Shown: in pieces, positions 1 through 10,800 of the stretch | Position numbering within the stretch: the stretch's first letter is position 1 | Layout: the number at the start of each line of letters is the position of its first letter | Assembly: GCF_947507565.1 (NCBI RefSeq) | Contig: NC_089193.1 | Span: 1,980,325 to 2,044,324, forward strand | Reading direction: 5' to 3' | Source: Oscarella lobularis | Taxonomy: Eukaryota; Porifera; Homoscleromorpha; Homosclerophorida; Oscarellidae | Length of the DNA stretch: 64,000 nucleotides | Made by a program: the position numbers and the translations under genes | Notes under the pieces: model-generated | Told to the model about the DNA's origin: nothing | Seen by the model: only the letters and a program-made list of their open reading frames with translations | Database searches by the model: none

Positions 1-1500
1 GGAAATCCATGTCGCTGCGATTTCTAGCGGCTATCTCTCGCTCTTTTTCCTTCGTCCCTCGTCCGCGCTCTTTCTCTTGCCTGTACGAAAGCGCGACACG
101 TCTTCGGCTAGCGTCTGTAGCGTAGAATCGGCGTAGAAACCCGGCGTCGAGCTACTACCGGGACTTTAGTAGACATGCGCGCGAAAAAGGAGAGACTGTA
201 CCTTCGAAATCTACACGAAAGCGTAAGACGAAACCGTTCAAGAAGAGGAAAGGCGTCCACGAGGCATTTTCGATCGCCATCTTGAACTTGACTTGAGGCG
301 CGATTAATTGCATCATTTCTTGCTAAAAATAATCTGCTGACTATAATCATTATGCAATCGATAGTCAAACCGGTATTGAAACCGGTTTGTATTTGACACG
401 TACGTGCGCGAACCAATCAGTGTGCTGGAAAGGTGCGAAAAGAGCGCTAGGCGTCGCACACCGTTCAAGAGCGAAGCGCACCGCCGATTTCCTTCAGTTG
501 CGGCTGAGGGTGGGTGCGGCGTGGAGCAATCTGCGTCTCATCCTTGAGAGGACTGGCTCGGGAGATTCGACAGAAGGCAAGCGGGGATAGTTGGAACTCA
601 GCGTGGCCCACGGATAATTCCGTGCCGGAGCCCGTAAGCGGGGCGATGGGGGGCTTCGGCCTCGGTTTACGCACTGGGCAGAACGATCGCTAAGGTCTTA
701 TTGTCGTCAACAAGCACGATCCGCGTTAGGCTGAGTGGATACGGCTTGGAGGGGGTGTTCATTATGGCCTGGTTGCCGGCACTTGTCTCACCCGAACGAC
801 GCGATTAGACCGAGGATGATCTGGCCCAGGAGCCTTCGATTCCTCCACTGCACTGTCTTCATTGTTGACTCCTACAAGCAGTGGTCAGCCTCTCTCCACT
901 CCACAAGGCCCGGTTCTTCTCAGGAAGACATACCGAAGGCTTTGGTACCAGCGCACCGGGGTTTCGGTATTAGGGGCCGATCCTCATCCAGGTGGGTACT
1001 GAATGGAGTGGCCGAGGACCCGCAACTCACCCGAAAATTTTTGGAAGGGGGTCATCGCTTCGGTGAAGACTTCCCTGGGCTACGAAGCGTCCGAACCTCC
1101 ACGCGGTGTAGCCTGGATAGCGCTAATACGGACGCAACTCAAAAGGTACGTACAACGATTATTTGGCAGTGACTAATAGCATTTTTTTTAGGTCAAGCGC
1201 TGAAGAAAAAGGATTTTTTTAGGTCGTGCGCTGAAGAAAAATGATCGACGAGAACGCTGGAGGAAAACGGTGGACGAGCGAGCTGAGAAAAACGATCGAA
1301 GAGCGCCCTGAAGTAATTGGCGATCGATGGACGAAGACAGAAGGACGGAAGATTGGAAGTGAGTTTTGCTAGCGAAAGGAGGGGGTTTGTACTGCATGAT
1401 TAGTGTAAAATCGCTGTGTGTTTGTGTGGAAATAAAATGGAATCGATAAACTTTTTCGATCGTCTCAAAAACAAACGCGTGCGCTAAGCGAAGGTCGAAA
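1..1500. other. Region without a recognised gene; several RNA-like hairpins
   Basis: No protein homology was recognised. A CCAAT-like box (AACCAATCA) lies near 410. Downstream are perfect short hairpins: CACGGA/TCCGTG with an AATT-containing loop near 608-624, and GGC-TTCG-GCC near 654-663. A longer GCGTCC/GGACGC pairing spans about 1086-1134. An Sm-like run AATTTTTGG occurs near 1036. A T-rich repeat ending in GCGCTGAAGAAAAA appears twice at about 1182-1243. The stretch could hold a structured non-coding RNA, or it may be 5' regulatory sequence of FARS2. Comparison with U1, U2, U4, U5, U11, U12, 7SK, SRP, RNase P and telomerase RNA from memory gave no match. Confidence 0.3.
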
Positions 1501-3398
1501 ATGCGACGATTCGTTCGATTCTTCTCAAGTACGACCGCGAAATTTATCCACAGGTGGCTTCTGAGTGTTTCCCCAGCGCAATCGAACCCGTTCGTGCACG
1601 TGGAATCGGTGAAATATCGACGAGACGACACGACCAACGTAACGCCGAACACAATCGATCGCATTGCACGCCAGTTGCACCGAAAACACGCTCATCCAAT
1701 CAACATAGTAAAGAAAAGAGTCGAAAATCACGTGCAAACATCGTATAGAACTCGCAATGGGCTATCACCTCTTTTCACAGCTCTGGATGATATCAGCCCA
1801 GGCAGGAAAAACGTCAATTTTACATTATCTATTCATTTTATCTTGTAGTTGTGACGGTGAGGCAAAATTTCGACAGTCTATTAGTTCCCAGAGATCATCC
1901 CAGCAGATCGAAAAATGATAACTACTATGTAGCAACCAATGTTCACTTTCACTTCACCTGCATAATAATATTGCACTAGATTAATTCTGAGTACATGTTG
2001 CGTGCTCATACAACTGCACATGAGGTAGAACCTCGCATAAAGTGTACGTATAAACACCAATCATGTTTTCTCCCCAGTCAGATTTAATTGGTATGGGACT
2101 GAACGCGTTTTTGCTAACAGGGGACGTTTATAGAAGAGGTAGGTATCAATAGCAGAACGCATGGTATTTATAGAGTCTCGCTAGATGAAATTGATGCCAC
2201 ACATTATCCAGTTTTTCACCAAATGGAAGGAGTTAGATTATTTACTGAGCCAGAGGTGCACTTAATAGTTCTAGCAATCGTTTTTTAAGACTATACATTC
2301 AGTTGTTTGCCAACTGCGAGGGCAGCCGTTTTCAATTATTCGAAAATGGTTTGGAAACAGATGATAAGCAAGCCATGCACACTATGGCCACAAGCAAAAC
2401 GCTAGAAAACGATCTGAAGAGAACTCTAACTGGCATAGTGAGAGCTCTCTTTGGTGACGTCAAAACGAGATGGATTGCAGCGGTATTTGGCCAACAACAC
2501 AACTATAGCTCTCTCGTTTTTTATTCATTGTATCTAGACGTTTCCTTTCACGCATCCCTCATGGGAATTAGAGATTTTCTTCCAGGGAGATTGGCTTGAG
2601 TTGCTTGGGTGTGGCGTCTTGCAGCAGGACATCGTTAGAGGCGCAGGCAAACGCCACAAATAGACTCTAGTGTCTCTTCTCTATATACTGATTTTTTGCA
2701 GGTGCTCTTGACCAAGCTGGTTGGGCTTTCGGCATAGGATTAGATCGTTTAGCAATGGCTTTATTTAGAATTCCAGATATACGTTTGTTCTGGAGGTACA
2801 TATATTTTTATGTTGATTTAATTTTTCGTGGATTTTCTTAGTGAGGACCCGAGGTTTTTGTCTCAGTTTGCGGGCATAACTGACGATCTTACATCCCTCG
2901 TGGAATTTAAGGTACGCGTTCAAAATTGCGATCCATTTTGATTAATTGTTTCTTAGCCTTATAGCAAGTATCCCCCATGCTACAAGGACATTACGTTTTG
3001 GATACCAGAAGATTATAACGAAAACGAGTGGGCATTTCTTTCAATTTCGCATATTTTCTCTAACGTTTTGATGTGTAGTTTCTATGAAATTGTCAGGTCT
3101 GTAGCCGGAGATTTAGCTGAGGAAGTCAAGCTAGTGCGTTCCTTCCCTTTGCACGAGGAAAATACCTATTTCTATGATTAGATTGATGATTTTCGACACG
3201 TTGAAACCGGAAGGAGAAGTCATTGTTACAGAATCAATTATCGGTCAATGGATAGGTCAGTCATCAAGGGCCATTATACGTGTATAAATAAATGCGTATG
3301 TTTTACCTTGTAGGACGCTGACAAACAAGGAAACGAACGAGCTTCAGGAAGAGCTGAGAAATCAAGTTGAGTTGCAGTTGGGAGGCAAACTTCGATAG
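1501..3398 (+). CDS. FARS2: Mitochondrial phenylalanyl-tRNA synthetase, multi-exon
   Basis: Class II aminoacyl-tRNA synthetase that charges mitochondrial tRNA-Phe as a monomer. The start at 1501 gives a basic, hydroxylated leader ([15 protein letters not shown]) suited to mitochondrial import, followed by [16 protein letters not shown]. Conserved blocks then appear in order across short introns: [26 protein letters not shown] (motif 2 region), [56 protein letters not shown] (motif 3), then the anticodon-binding end around [11 protein letters not shown]. Introns I could place are 1802-1848, 2139-2184 (46 bp) and 2483-2537. Two introns use GC donors: the one at 1802 and the one after the GCGCAG near 2640. 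The stop is at 3396-3398. Block order matches human FARS2 throughout. No neighbour is functionally linked. Confidence 0.95.
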
Positions 3399-3520
3399 AA
3401 CATACTACCATGCATATGGAAAATACATTTAATTAATTAAATTCATCGATTACGATAGCCTAAACTTTTTCGAAGGTCCGGGTCTTCTCTGCTTTCTTGA
3501 CGCAAAAGAGGCATCTTTAA

Positions 3521-4177
3521 TTAATGAAAATATTTTATTTGAAAATTTGATTTTTTTGGAGTCTTACAATCAATTCTCTTCACGCGATCTCCGAATAAAT
3601 GATCGCGTCGAAAATCGGCGGCAGAGCGAGATACAGCCTTGGGCTTCCTAATCTCAGACGGAAGGATCCGCACAATAAAAGGACCCTTCCTTTTCCTAAC
3701 ACTACATATTTTCATATAGAGAAAGGGTCACTACCTTTATGTCTACCTGATTTCACTTGGACCCGTCTCTTCTTCTTTTTCTGATGTTTCTTCTTCTTCC
3801 TCCTCCTCTTCCTCCATCTCTTTTTCCCGTTTTTTGTTCTTTAGGCCTTTGAGTAGGTTTTCTGGGAGGCGAGACATCGATCTCGCTCTTTTTTCTTCCT
3901 ACGGATGGACTATAGTAAAGACGTTGGAAGGTTTTCTTCTCACTTTTTGGATTCTGTTGCGTTCTGCCACCGCCTGGCGTTTCTCGCGCTGCTCCTTCTT
4001 TAGTCTACGCTCGGATTTGCTTGCTAGGTTCGTTGGAACGTGGAAAAGTTACCGATTGAGGGTTGCCATTCGCTCTTGCTTTCGTTCTTCAGCTTTTTCT
4101 CTTTCCTGGCCGAATTTCACGTCTTCAGGTCCTTCGTCGTGACTTCCTTCGTCGTCTGAGTCGGCTACGAGAGCCAT
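3521..4177 (-). CDS. NOL7-like nucleolar protein
   Basis: Small basic/acidic protein spread over several short exons, starting at 4177 with MALVADSDDEGSHDEG. The segment PEDVKFGQERAKAEERKQER resembles the acidic-then-coiled N-terminal block of NOL7 (EELTFASAQAEAREEER in human, recalled). It is followed by a Lys/Arg/Glu-rich helix, an acidic E-run, and a C-terminal block AADFRRDHLFGDRVKRI. That last block resembles the AxxFIxxxLYGxxxxR segment of NOL7. The tail after it differs from the vertebrate sequence and is shorter. NOL7 acts in the nucleolus with the small-subunit processome. The foldback element begins 34 bp upstream of this start codon, so the promoter must lie in or beyond that element. 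Family assignment is moderate; it could be another short nucleolar protein. Confidence 0.5.
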
Positions 4178-4211
4178 TTTCGCTGCCGTTTGCTGAGAAC
4201 GGCACACTGCG

Positions 4212-4275
4212 CTAAATACCGAGAACTTTCAATTAGCTGCGCGCGCAGAACGTGTCACGTGGTTTTGCTTTTCAG
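4212..4275 (+). repeat. Left terminal inverted repeat of the foldback element
   Basis: 64 bases identical to the reverse complement of 7626-7689. It ends in CTTTTCAG, after which the two ends diverge. Confidence 0.95.
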
Positions 4276-4383
4276 CAATTTTTTGCTCCTTCTTCATGGT
4301 GCGTCGCCTACAGATGAGAACGAGTGGCTGCCTTTTCGATCGCAGCAATGGCACAAAAGGTAAAGGCGTTACAAATGACGGTA

Positions 4384-5722
4384 CAGCGCTGTACCCTCTC
4401 CTCGTCCTCCTGGTGATACTGGAAGTACACGACGTACTGAGGATACAGACCGTACCCACTCCTCGTCCTCCTGGTGACACTGGATGTACTGAGGGTACAG
4501 ACCGTACCCACTCCTCGTCCTCCTGGTGATACTGGATGTACACGACGTACTGAGGGTACAGACCGTACCACTCCTCGTTCTCCTGGTGACACTGGATGTA
4601 CAAGACGTACACAGGATACAGAGCTGTACCCACTCCTCGTCCTCCTGGTGATACTGGATGTACAAGACGTACATAGGGTACAGACCGTACCCACTCCTCG
4701 TCCTCCTGGTGATACTGGATGTACAAGACGTACATAGGGTACAGACCGTACCCACTCCTCGTCCTCCTGGTGATACTGGATGTACACGACGTACATAGGG
4801 TACAGACCGTACCCACTCCTCGTCCTCCTGGTGATACTGGATGTACAAGACGTACTGAGGGTACAGACCGTACCCACTCCTCGTCCTCCTGGTGATACTG
4901 GATGTACACGACGTACATAGGATACAGACCGTACCCACTCCTCGTTCTCCTGGCGACACTGGATGTACAAGACGTACTGAGGGTACAGACCGTACCACTC
5001 CTCGTTCTCCTGGTGACACTGGATGTACAAGACGTACACAGGATACAGAGCTGTACCCACTCCTCGTCCTCCTGGTGACACTGGATGTACAAGACGTACA
5101 CAGGATACAGACCGTACCACTCCTCGTTCTCCTGGTGACACTGGATGTACAAGACGTACACAGGATACAGACCGTACCACTCCTCGTTCTCCTGGTGACA
5201 CTGGATGTACAAGACGTACACAGGATACAGAGCTGTACCCACTCCTTGTCCTCCTGGTGATACTGGATGTACAAGACGTACTGAGGGTACAGACCGTACC
5301 CACTCCTCGTCCTCCTGGTGACACTGGATGTACACGACGTACATAGGGTACAGACCGTACCCACTCCTCGTCCTCCTGGTGACACTGGATGTACAAGACG
5401 TACACAGGATACAGACCGTACCACTCCTCGTTCTCCTGGTGACACTGGATGTACAAGACGTACACAGGATACAGACCGTACCACTCCTCGTTCTCCTGGT
5501 GACACTGGATGTACAAGACGTACACAGGATACAGAGCTGTACCCACTCCTTGTCCTCCTGGTGATACTGGATGTACAAGACGTACTGAGGGTACAGACCG
5601 TACCCACTCCTCGTCCTCCTGGTGATACTGGATGTACACGACGTACATAGGGTACAGACCGTACCCACTCCTCGTCCTCCTGGTGATACTGGATGTACAA
5701 GACGTACATAGGGTACAGAGCC
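4384..5722. repeat. 61-bp minisatellite array, left arm
   Basis: About 22 head-to-tail copies of a unit of 61 bp, with some 60-bp variants. Landmarks are CCACTCCTCGTCCTCCTGG, then ACTGGATGTACAAGACGTAC, then a GGGTAC-AGACC-GTACCC near-palindrome. Higher-order repetition is visible: a block of about five variant units near 4980-5280 recurs at about 5350-5600. The array lacks stop codons on the minus strand in all three frames because 61 is not a multiple of three. The resulting long open frames are therefore a repeat artefact. Confidence 0.95.
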
Positions 5723-5895
5723 AATACCACTCTACGTTTAGCTCTAGATCACAGCAGATGTACAGGAGGTACAGAAGTACAATACTTGAACCATCTTATG
5801 TAGCAGAGGTACAGAAGGTACAAGAGGTACAGCGTTAGAGCCGAACCTCCAACAAAGTTTTGACCGTCTATCGGCGCGTTATCTTTTGATTTTGG

Positions 5896-6058
5896 TACAG
5901 TAAAACCTCTCAATAGCGGACCACGTTTTTGTCCGTTATAGAAAGGATGTCCGCTATAAGAAGGTTTGCTAGCTTAAAAGGATCATCCGTTCCACGGTTG
6001 GTGTCTGTTATTAGGAGGTGTCCGCTACACGAAGTGTCCGCTTAGAGAAGTTTTAATC
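5896..6058. mobile_element. pogo/Tigger-type MITE remnant
   Basis: After a TA dinucleotide the sequence begins CAGTAAAACCTCTCAATAG and contains repeated TCCGCTATA/GTCCGTTATA words. It ends with the near-inverse GTCCGCTTAGAGAAGTTTTA. A CAGT...AACCTCT...GCGGAC terminus flanked by TA is typical of Tc1/mariner-superfamily pogo/Tigger elements. About 160 bp with no coding capacity. It lies inside the foldback element, so it is either a nested insertion or captured DNA. Confidence 0.7.
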
Positions 6059-6059
6059 A

Positions 6060-6560
6060 ATTCCTACGAACAATAGATGGTAGGGAATCGCTTGTGCCAA
6101 TAGATTGCAAGAATCGATTCCTACAATTGTTACAATCGCTTGCTACATTATACATGTGACTGTGCACAAACGTTGAAAATGAGGAGGAGATTACATGCAC
6201 CAGCATTTCATTTCCCGACAAAGAATTTGCAAGTAGAACAAGAATTTGAATCTTGCGAGTCTGAAATTACCGTAGCAAAGAAGCTTGCTAATGTTCTCTC
6301 GGGGTGTATTATTAAACTATTATGTCGGTACAAAAATCAGGAAACCACAATCTAGTGGTTTTACGTGCACAACTCATTTAGAGGCAAAAATGGGAAATAG
6401 AATGAACGTTTGGGTCACTCATTCACTACAACAGTTACAAGATTACTCTTACGTCTTTAAGTTGCAAAAAGATAACAAGAATAAAACGAAAGACTAATGC
6501 ATTCCTTTGATTTCATCAGCAATAACACGGCTTGCTCAGTCAGCCAGATATACGCGTAGC
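6060..6560. other. Core of the foldback element; no gene recognised
   Basis: AT-richer unique sequence between the inverted arms. Short open frames of up to about 70 codons occur (for example 6140-6355) but show no family resemblance and no splice logic. Probably spacer DNA. Confidence 0.5.
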
Positions 6561-6869
6561 ATAAGAAGGTTCAAGCTTTGTACTTATGTACCTCCTGTAC
6601 ATCTCCTGTGATCGAGAGCTAAAGGTAGTGGCAAAGACTCTGTACAATCTGTACGTAGTGTACATCCACTGTGACTAGGAGGGTTTAATTAAGAGTCGTT
6701 TCTGTACGTCTTGTACATCCACTGTGACTAGGAGAATCTACGAGTGGTAAATCTGTACCATCTGAACGTCTTGTACATCCGCTGTGATTAGGAGGCCGAG
6801 GAGTGGGTAACGGCTCTGTACCATCTGTACGTCTTGTACATCCACTAAGACTACGAGGACAAAGAGTGA

Positions 6870-7520
6870 TAGAGCTCTGTACCCTCCGTACCTCTGGTAC
6901 ATCCAATGTGACCAGGAGAACGAAGAGTGGGTAGAGCTCTGTATCATCCGTACGTCTTGTACATCTAGTGTCACCAGGAGGACGAGGAGTGGGTACGGTT
7001 TGTATCCTCTGTACGTCTTGTACATCCAGTATCACCAGGAGGACGAGGAGTGGGTACGGTTTGTATCCTCTGTACGTCGTGTACATCCAGTATCACCAGG
7101 AGGACGAGGAGTGGGTACGGTCTGTATCCTGTGTACGTCGTGTACATCCAGTATCACCAGGAGGACGAGGAGTGGGTACAGCGCTGTACCCTCTGTACGT
7201 CGTGTACATCCAGTGTCACCAGGAGGACGAGGAGTGGGTACAGAGTTGTGCCCTATGTACGTCTTGTACATCAGTGTGACAAGGAGGGCAGAGAGTGGGT
7301 AGAGCTCTGTATCCTTCGTACGTCTTGTACATCTAGTGTCACCAGGAGGACGAGGAGTGGGTACGGTTTGTATCCTCTGTACGTCTTGTACATCCAGTAT
7401 CACCAGGAGGACGAGGAGTGGGTACGGTTTGTATCCTCTGTACGTCTTGTACATCCAGTATCACCAGGAGGACGAGGAGTGGGTACGGTCTGTATCCTCT
7501 GTACGTCGTGTACATCCAGT
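6870..7520. repeat. 61-bp minisatellite array, right arm (inverted)
   Basis: About ten copies of the same unit in the opposite orientation (GTACATCCAGTATCACCAGG, GACGAGGAGTGGGTACGG). More diverged copies run inward to about 6640. The right array is shorter than the left one, so copy number has changed independently in each arm. Confidence 0.9.
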
Positions 7521-7625
7521 GCGATCCGGAGATCGAGGAGAGACGTACCGTCGGTACGTCTTGTACATGCAGTGCGATCCGGAGGTCGGTAGGGCATCCA
7601 GTGCGATCCGATGAAAGACGTATAC

Positions 7626-7689
7626 CTGAAAAGCAAAACCACGTGACACGTTCTGCGCGCGCAGCTAATTGAAAGTTCTCGGTATTTAG
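7626..7689 (-). repeat. Right terminal inverted repeat of the foldback element
   Basis: Exact inverted copy of 4212-4275. Perfect identity between copies 3.4 kb apart implies either recent insertion or ongoing conversion through hairpin pairing. Confidence 0.95.
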
Positions 7690-7897
7690 GGACTCTGGAG
7701 AAACGGCGATGTTTTCTTTCCATGACGCGCGCGCTAACAAGTACGTTCTACAGAAAGTACTGTATTGGCCAGCCAGTCGCTAAAATAATAACATTAGTAG
7801 AACAAGATTATAAGGGAGACTCCTACAGCCTCCTAAAAATGAAACACAACGCAAACAGACGCATTGAACCATGATAAAATAGTCAGAATTAAGAGTG

Positions 7898-10800
7898 TTA
7901 GACTTGCATGGGATCTTCATACAGGTGACCTCCATCACCGTTGCTAGCCATCATCTCTTCCGGATTGTCATAAAGCGTGGCATTGCCTCTCAGACTATCC
8001 TTCGGATTGTCGTACAGATTGGAGCCGCCATTCGCTCCGGCAACTTCCGGGTTGTCATACACATTTCCGTTTTTCGCTCCTTTCATCGACTCCACGTGAC
8101 TCGGATTGTCGTAGAGATCGTCGTTGCTGTCACTCTTGCCGCCGAGAACGTCTTTCGGTTCGGCGTAGAACGGATTCTTGGCGACAGCCTGGGGGCGGAA
8201 GGGTCGTTCGTAACTCCGAGTCCGACTATTATTGAACATTCCAATTTCTCCATAAGCGGGATTATCAAAATCGGAAGGATCCTAAAGTAGAGTTCGTTAA
8301 AAAAACTAGAGACTACTTTACACGAGATGTCGTACCCCGCGGCGGCTGTACTGCCTCAACGCCGGCAAATCACCATAGGTTGGATTTTGGAAAAGCATGT
8401 CACTTTCATAAACGAAGTCCGACTTCTTATTGTTTCTGCGTCTGTAAAGAGAAACAAATATCGTTCACTAATAAACGCTAATAATTATTGACGTACCTGT
8501 ACCACAAGCAAACGAGAACGATGACGACGACGATGATGAGGGGAACGGCGACTCCGACGCCAATGTACGTCGCCGTGGAAGTAGAAGCGCCGCCGCCGTC
8601 GTTCTTCAAAAATCCAAAACCTAAAAAAACCGTGAAATTTGAAAGCGCAGACCGTCGCGTCACTCGTACCTCCGCCGCCGTCGGCGAGGCATTGCGCTAA
8701 TTTGTCACCGCTCAAACCCGGGCAGAAAATCACGAGTGGATTTTCGTCCTGGCATTGATTGCCTTCGAAAATAATCGAGCACCTAAAGACGTCATAGTAA
8801 AATTTCGACATGCCTCAGAATACGCGGTATCATGACGTACTCGCAAACCGGACTTCCCAGCTGAACCGTACACGTTCCCCCGTTCTGGCAGTAATTCGGC
8901 GGACACGTCGGTCCGGACGTCGTAGATGCGGGCGTAGTTGGTGCGGGCGTCGTAGGAATAGCTAAAAAAATAAAGCCTTTATTATAAGGGAGGAGACATT
9001 TTCTCCACGATGCGTACCTGATTCGCAGTTACCGCCCGTGAAACCGGCAAGACAGCTACACGTGCCTCGGACTTTGTCGCATGACGCTGTTGAATCGTTG
9101 CGACACGTGCAGATGTTGGCGCAGTCGTCGCCGTAAGTTCCTTCGGGGCATTCTAGCGCAAAAACGTTGAATTATATATCGGAATTTCGGTCTCGGTGAA
9201 TTTTTTTACCTTCGTCGCAGAACTGGCCTTGCCATCCCGGCTCGCATTCGCACGTGCCGTCGATTGCTTCGCAGAAAGCGCCGTTCCTACAGCCGCAAAT
9301 GAACGCACAATTCTTGCCATATGTTCCCACAGGGCAAACTAGCGAAAAAAGAGAAGAAATGAGTTGAGATTTCGGCGGCGTCCTTTTCGACGACTCACAG
9401 TTTTCGCATGTGGTTCCGTTGTAGCCAGGATCGCAGTCGCAGCTTCCAGTAAAACGATCGCACGCTCCGTTGACGCAAGTACAGGGCTGAGTGCAGCCAG
9501 GGCCAAAGCGAGTAGAATTACATTCTAAACGAAAAAACCCATTTAAAATCCAGTACTACACAGAAGAATTTTTCAATGATACATAAGCTCAGAAATAACT
9601 AATTTAGATGACTACAGGGATGTTCAGAGAGATTCCCATTAGTGAATGCATCATGGACACTATTTAATATATAAATGAGCTCTCTGTTCGACTCACCTTG
9701 GCCACAGTCAACTCCTTCATATCCAGCAGTGCACGTGCAAAATCCGTCAATATGACTACAATCGCCATTATTGAGACAATTGCATGGGGAAGTGCAGCCG
9801 TCGCCAAAAAAGTCTTTCTGGCATGCTACAAAGAACAAAATTAATTAATGACTGCCTTAAATTACGATGACGCGGTTTACTTAGTTCGCAATCATTTCCT
9901 CTATATCCTGGCTTGCAATCACAATCGCCATTGACGTTGCTACAACTGTCCGTATTGGCGACAACGCACGTGCAATTCAACCCGCACTGATCGCCGTACT
10001 GAAACGCGAGACAAGCTAAAAGAAGGCAATGAAACCAGAAAATCACTTCGTTCTTAATTCTTGACTTACATTCGTTACAAAACACTCCGACGTAGCCCGG
10101 ACTGCACGTGCAGGAGCCGTCCACGTGATGACAAGTTCCGTGAACGCATTGACACGGTAGAGAACACCCGCTTCCGTAGAACGAACCCGTGCACGTTTGC
10201 GTGCAACGAGGACCTTGATAGCCAGCGGCACAGGTACACTCTCCCGTCACGTGATCGCAACTTCCACCGTTTTGACAGTCACACACGCCCGTACAACCCA
10301 ACCCAAACGACCCTTCATCACACACTGAAAGATATATACTTGATTAATAATTCATGTTATGCATTTTTTGATGGGACTTACTTTGGCTGCAGTTGCTGCC
10401 TTGGTAACCGGCTGCGCAGGTGCACCTGCCGTCAATTGAACTGCAATTCGCTCCGTTGAAGCAACTGCACGTTTCCGTGCAATGTGCCCCGTATTCAACG
10501 TTCACGACACACGGTACGTCACAATCGTCGCCCTTGAATCCGGGCGTGCAAGCACAACTTCCGGTTCGATGATCGCACGTTGCTCCGTTCTCGCACGTGC
10601 AATTTTCTTCGCAACCGGAGCCGAAGAGTCCCACGGAACACTGCATGTCACATGATTCGCCGATGTAACCCGGTTTGCAGTTGCACGTCCCGTTGAAGGG
10701 ACTGCAAAATCCTTCGACGCACGTGCAGTCAAACGCACAATCCGGTCCATACTTATTCAAACCCAGACAAGCTAAAAGTAGCAGAAAATTATTAGGAGCC

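Larger units (their letters stand above)
4212..7689. mobile_element. Foldback-type DNA transposon, non-autonomous, 3.48 kb
   Basis: The two ends form a perfect 64-bp terminal inverted repeat (4212-4275 and 7626-7689), starting CTAAATACCGAGAAC and containing GCGCGCGCAG. Inside them the arms are inverted copies of the same 61-bp minisatellite. The arms continue inward to a matching inverted pair around 5720-5800 and 6560-6640. The 0.5-kb core (about 6060-6560) carries no recognisable transposase. Long inverted repeats built of tandem short repeats are characteristic of Foldback/Galileo/TU-type elements. Flanks (CACTGCG on the left, GGACTCT on the right) show no clear target-site duplication. 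The element was probably mobilised in trans. Confidence 0.8.

Noticed and set aside
4384-5722. CRISPR array
   Set aside because: The units are contiguous minisatellite copies with no unique spacers, in a eukaryotic context.
4229-5730. Three overlapping 446-479 codon minus-strand frames
   Set aside because: They arise from a 61-bp tandem repeat without stops; all three frames encode the same shifted motif and no family resemblance exists.
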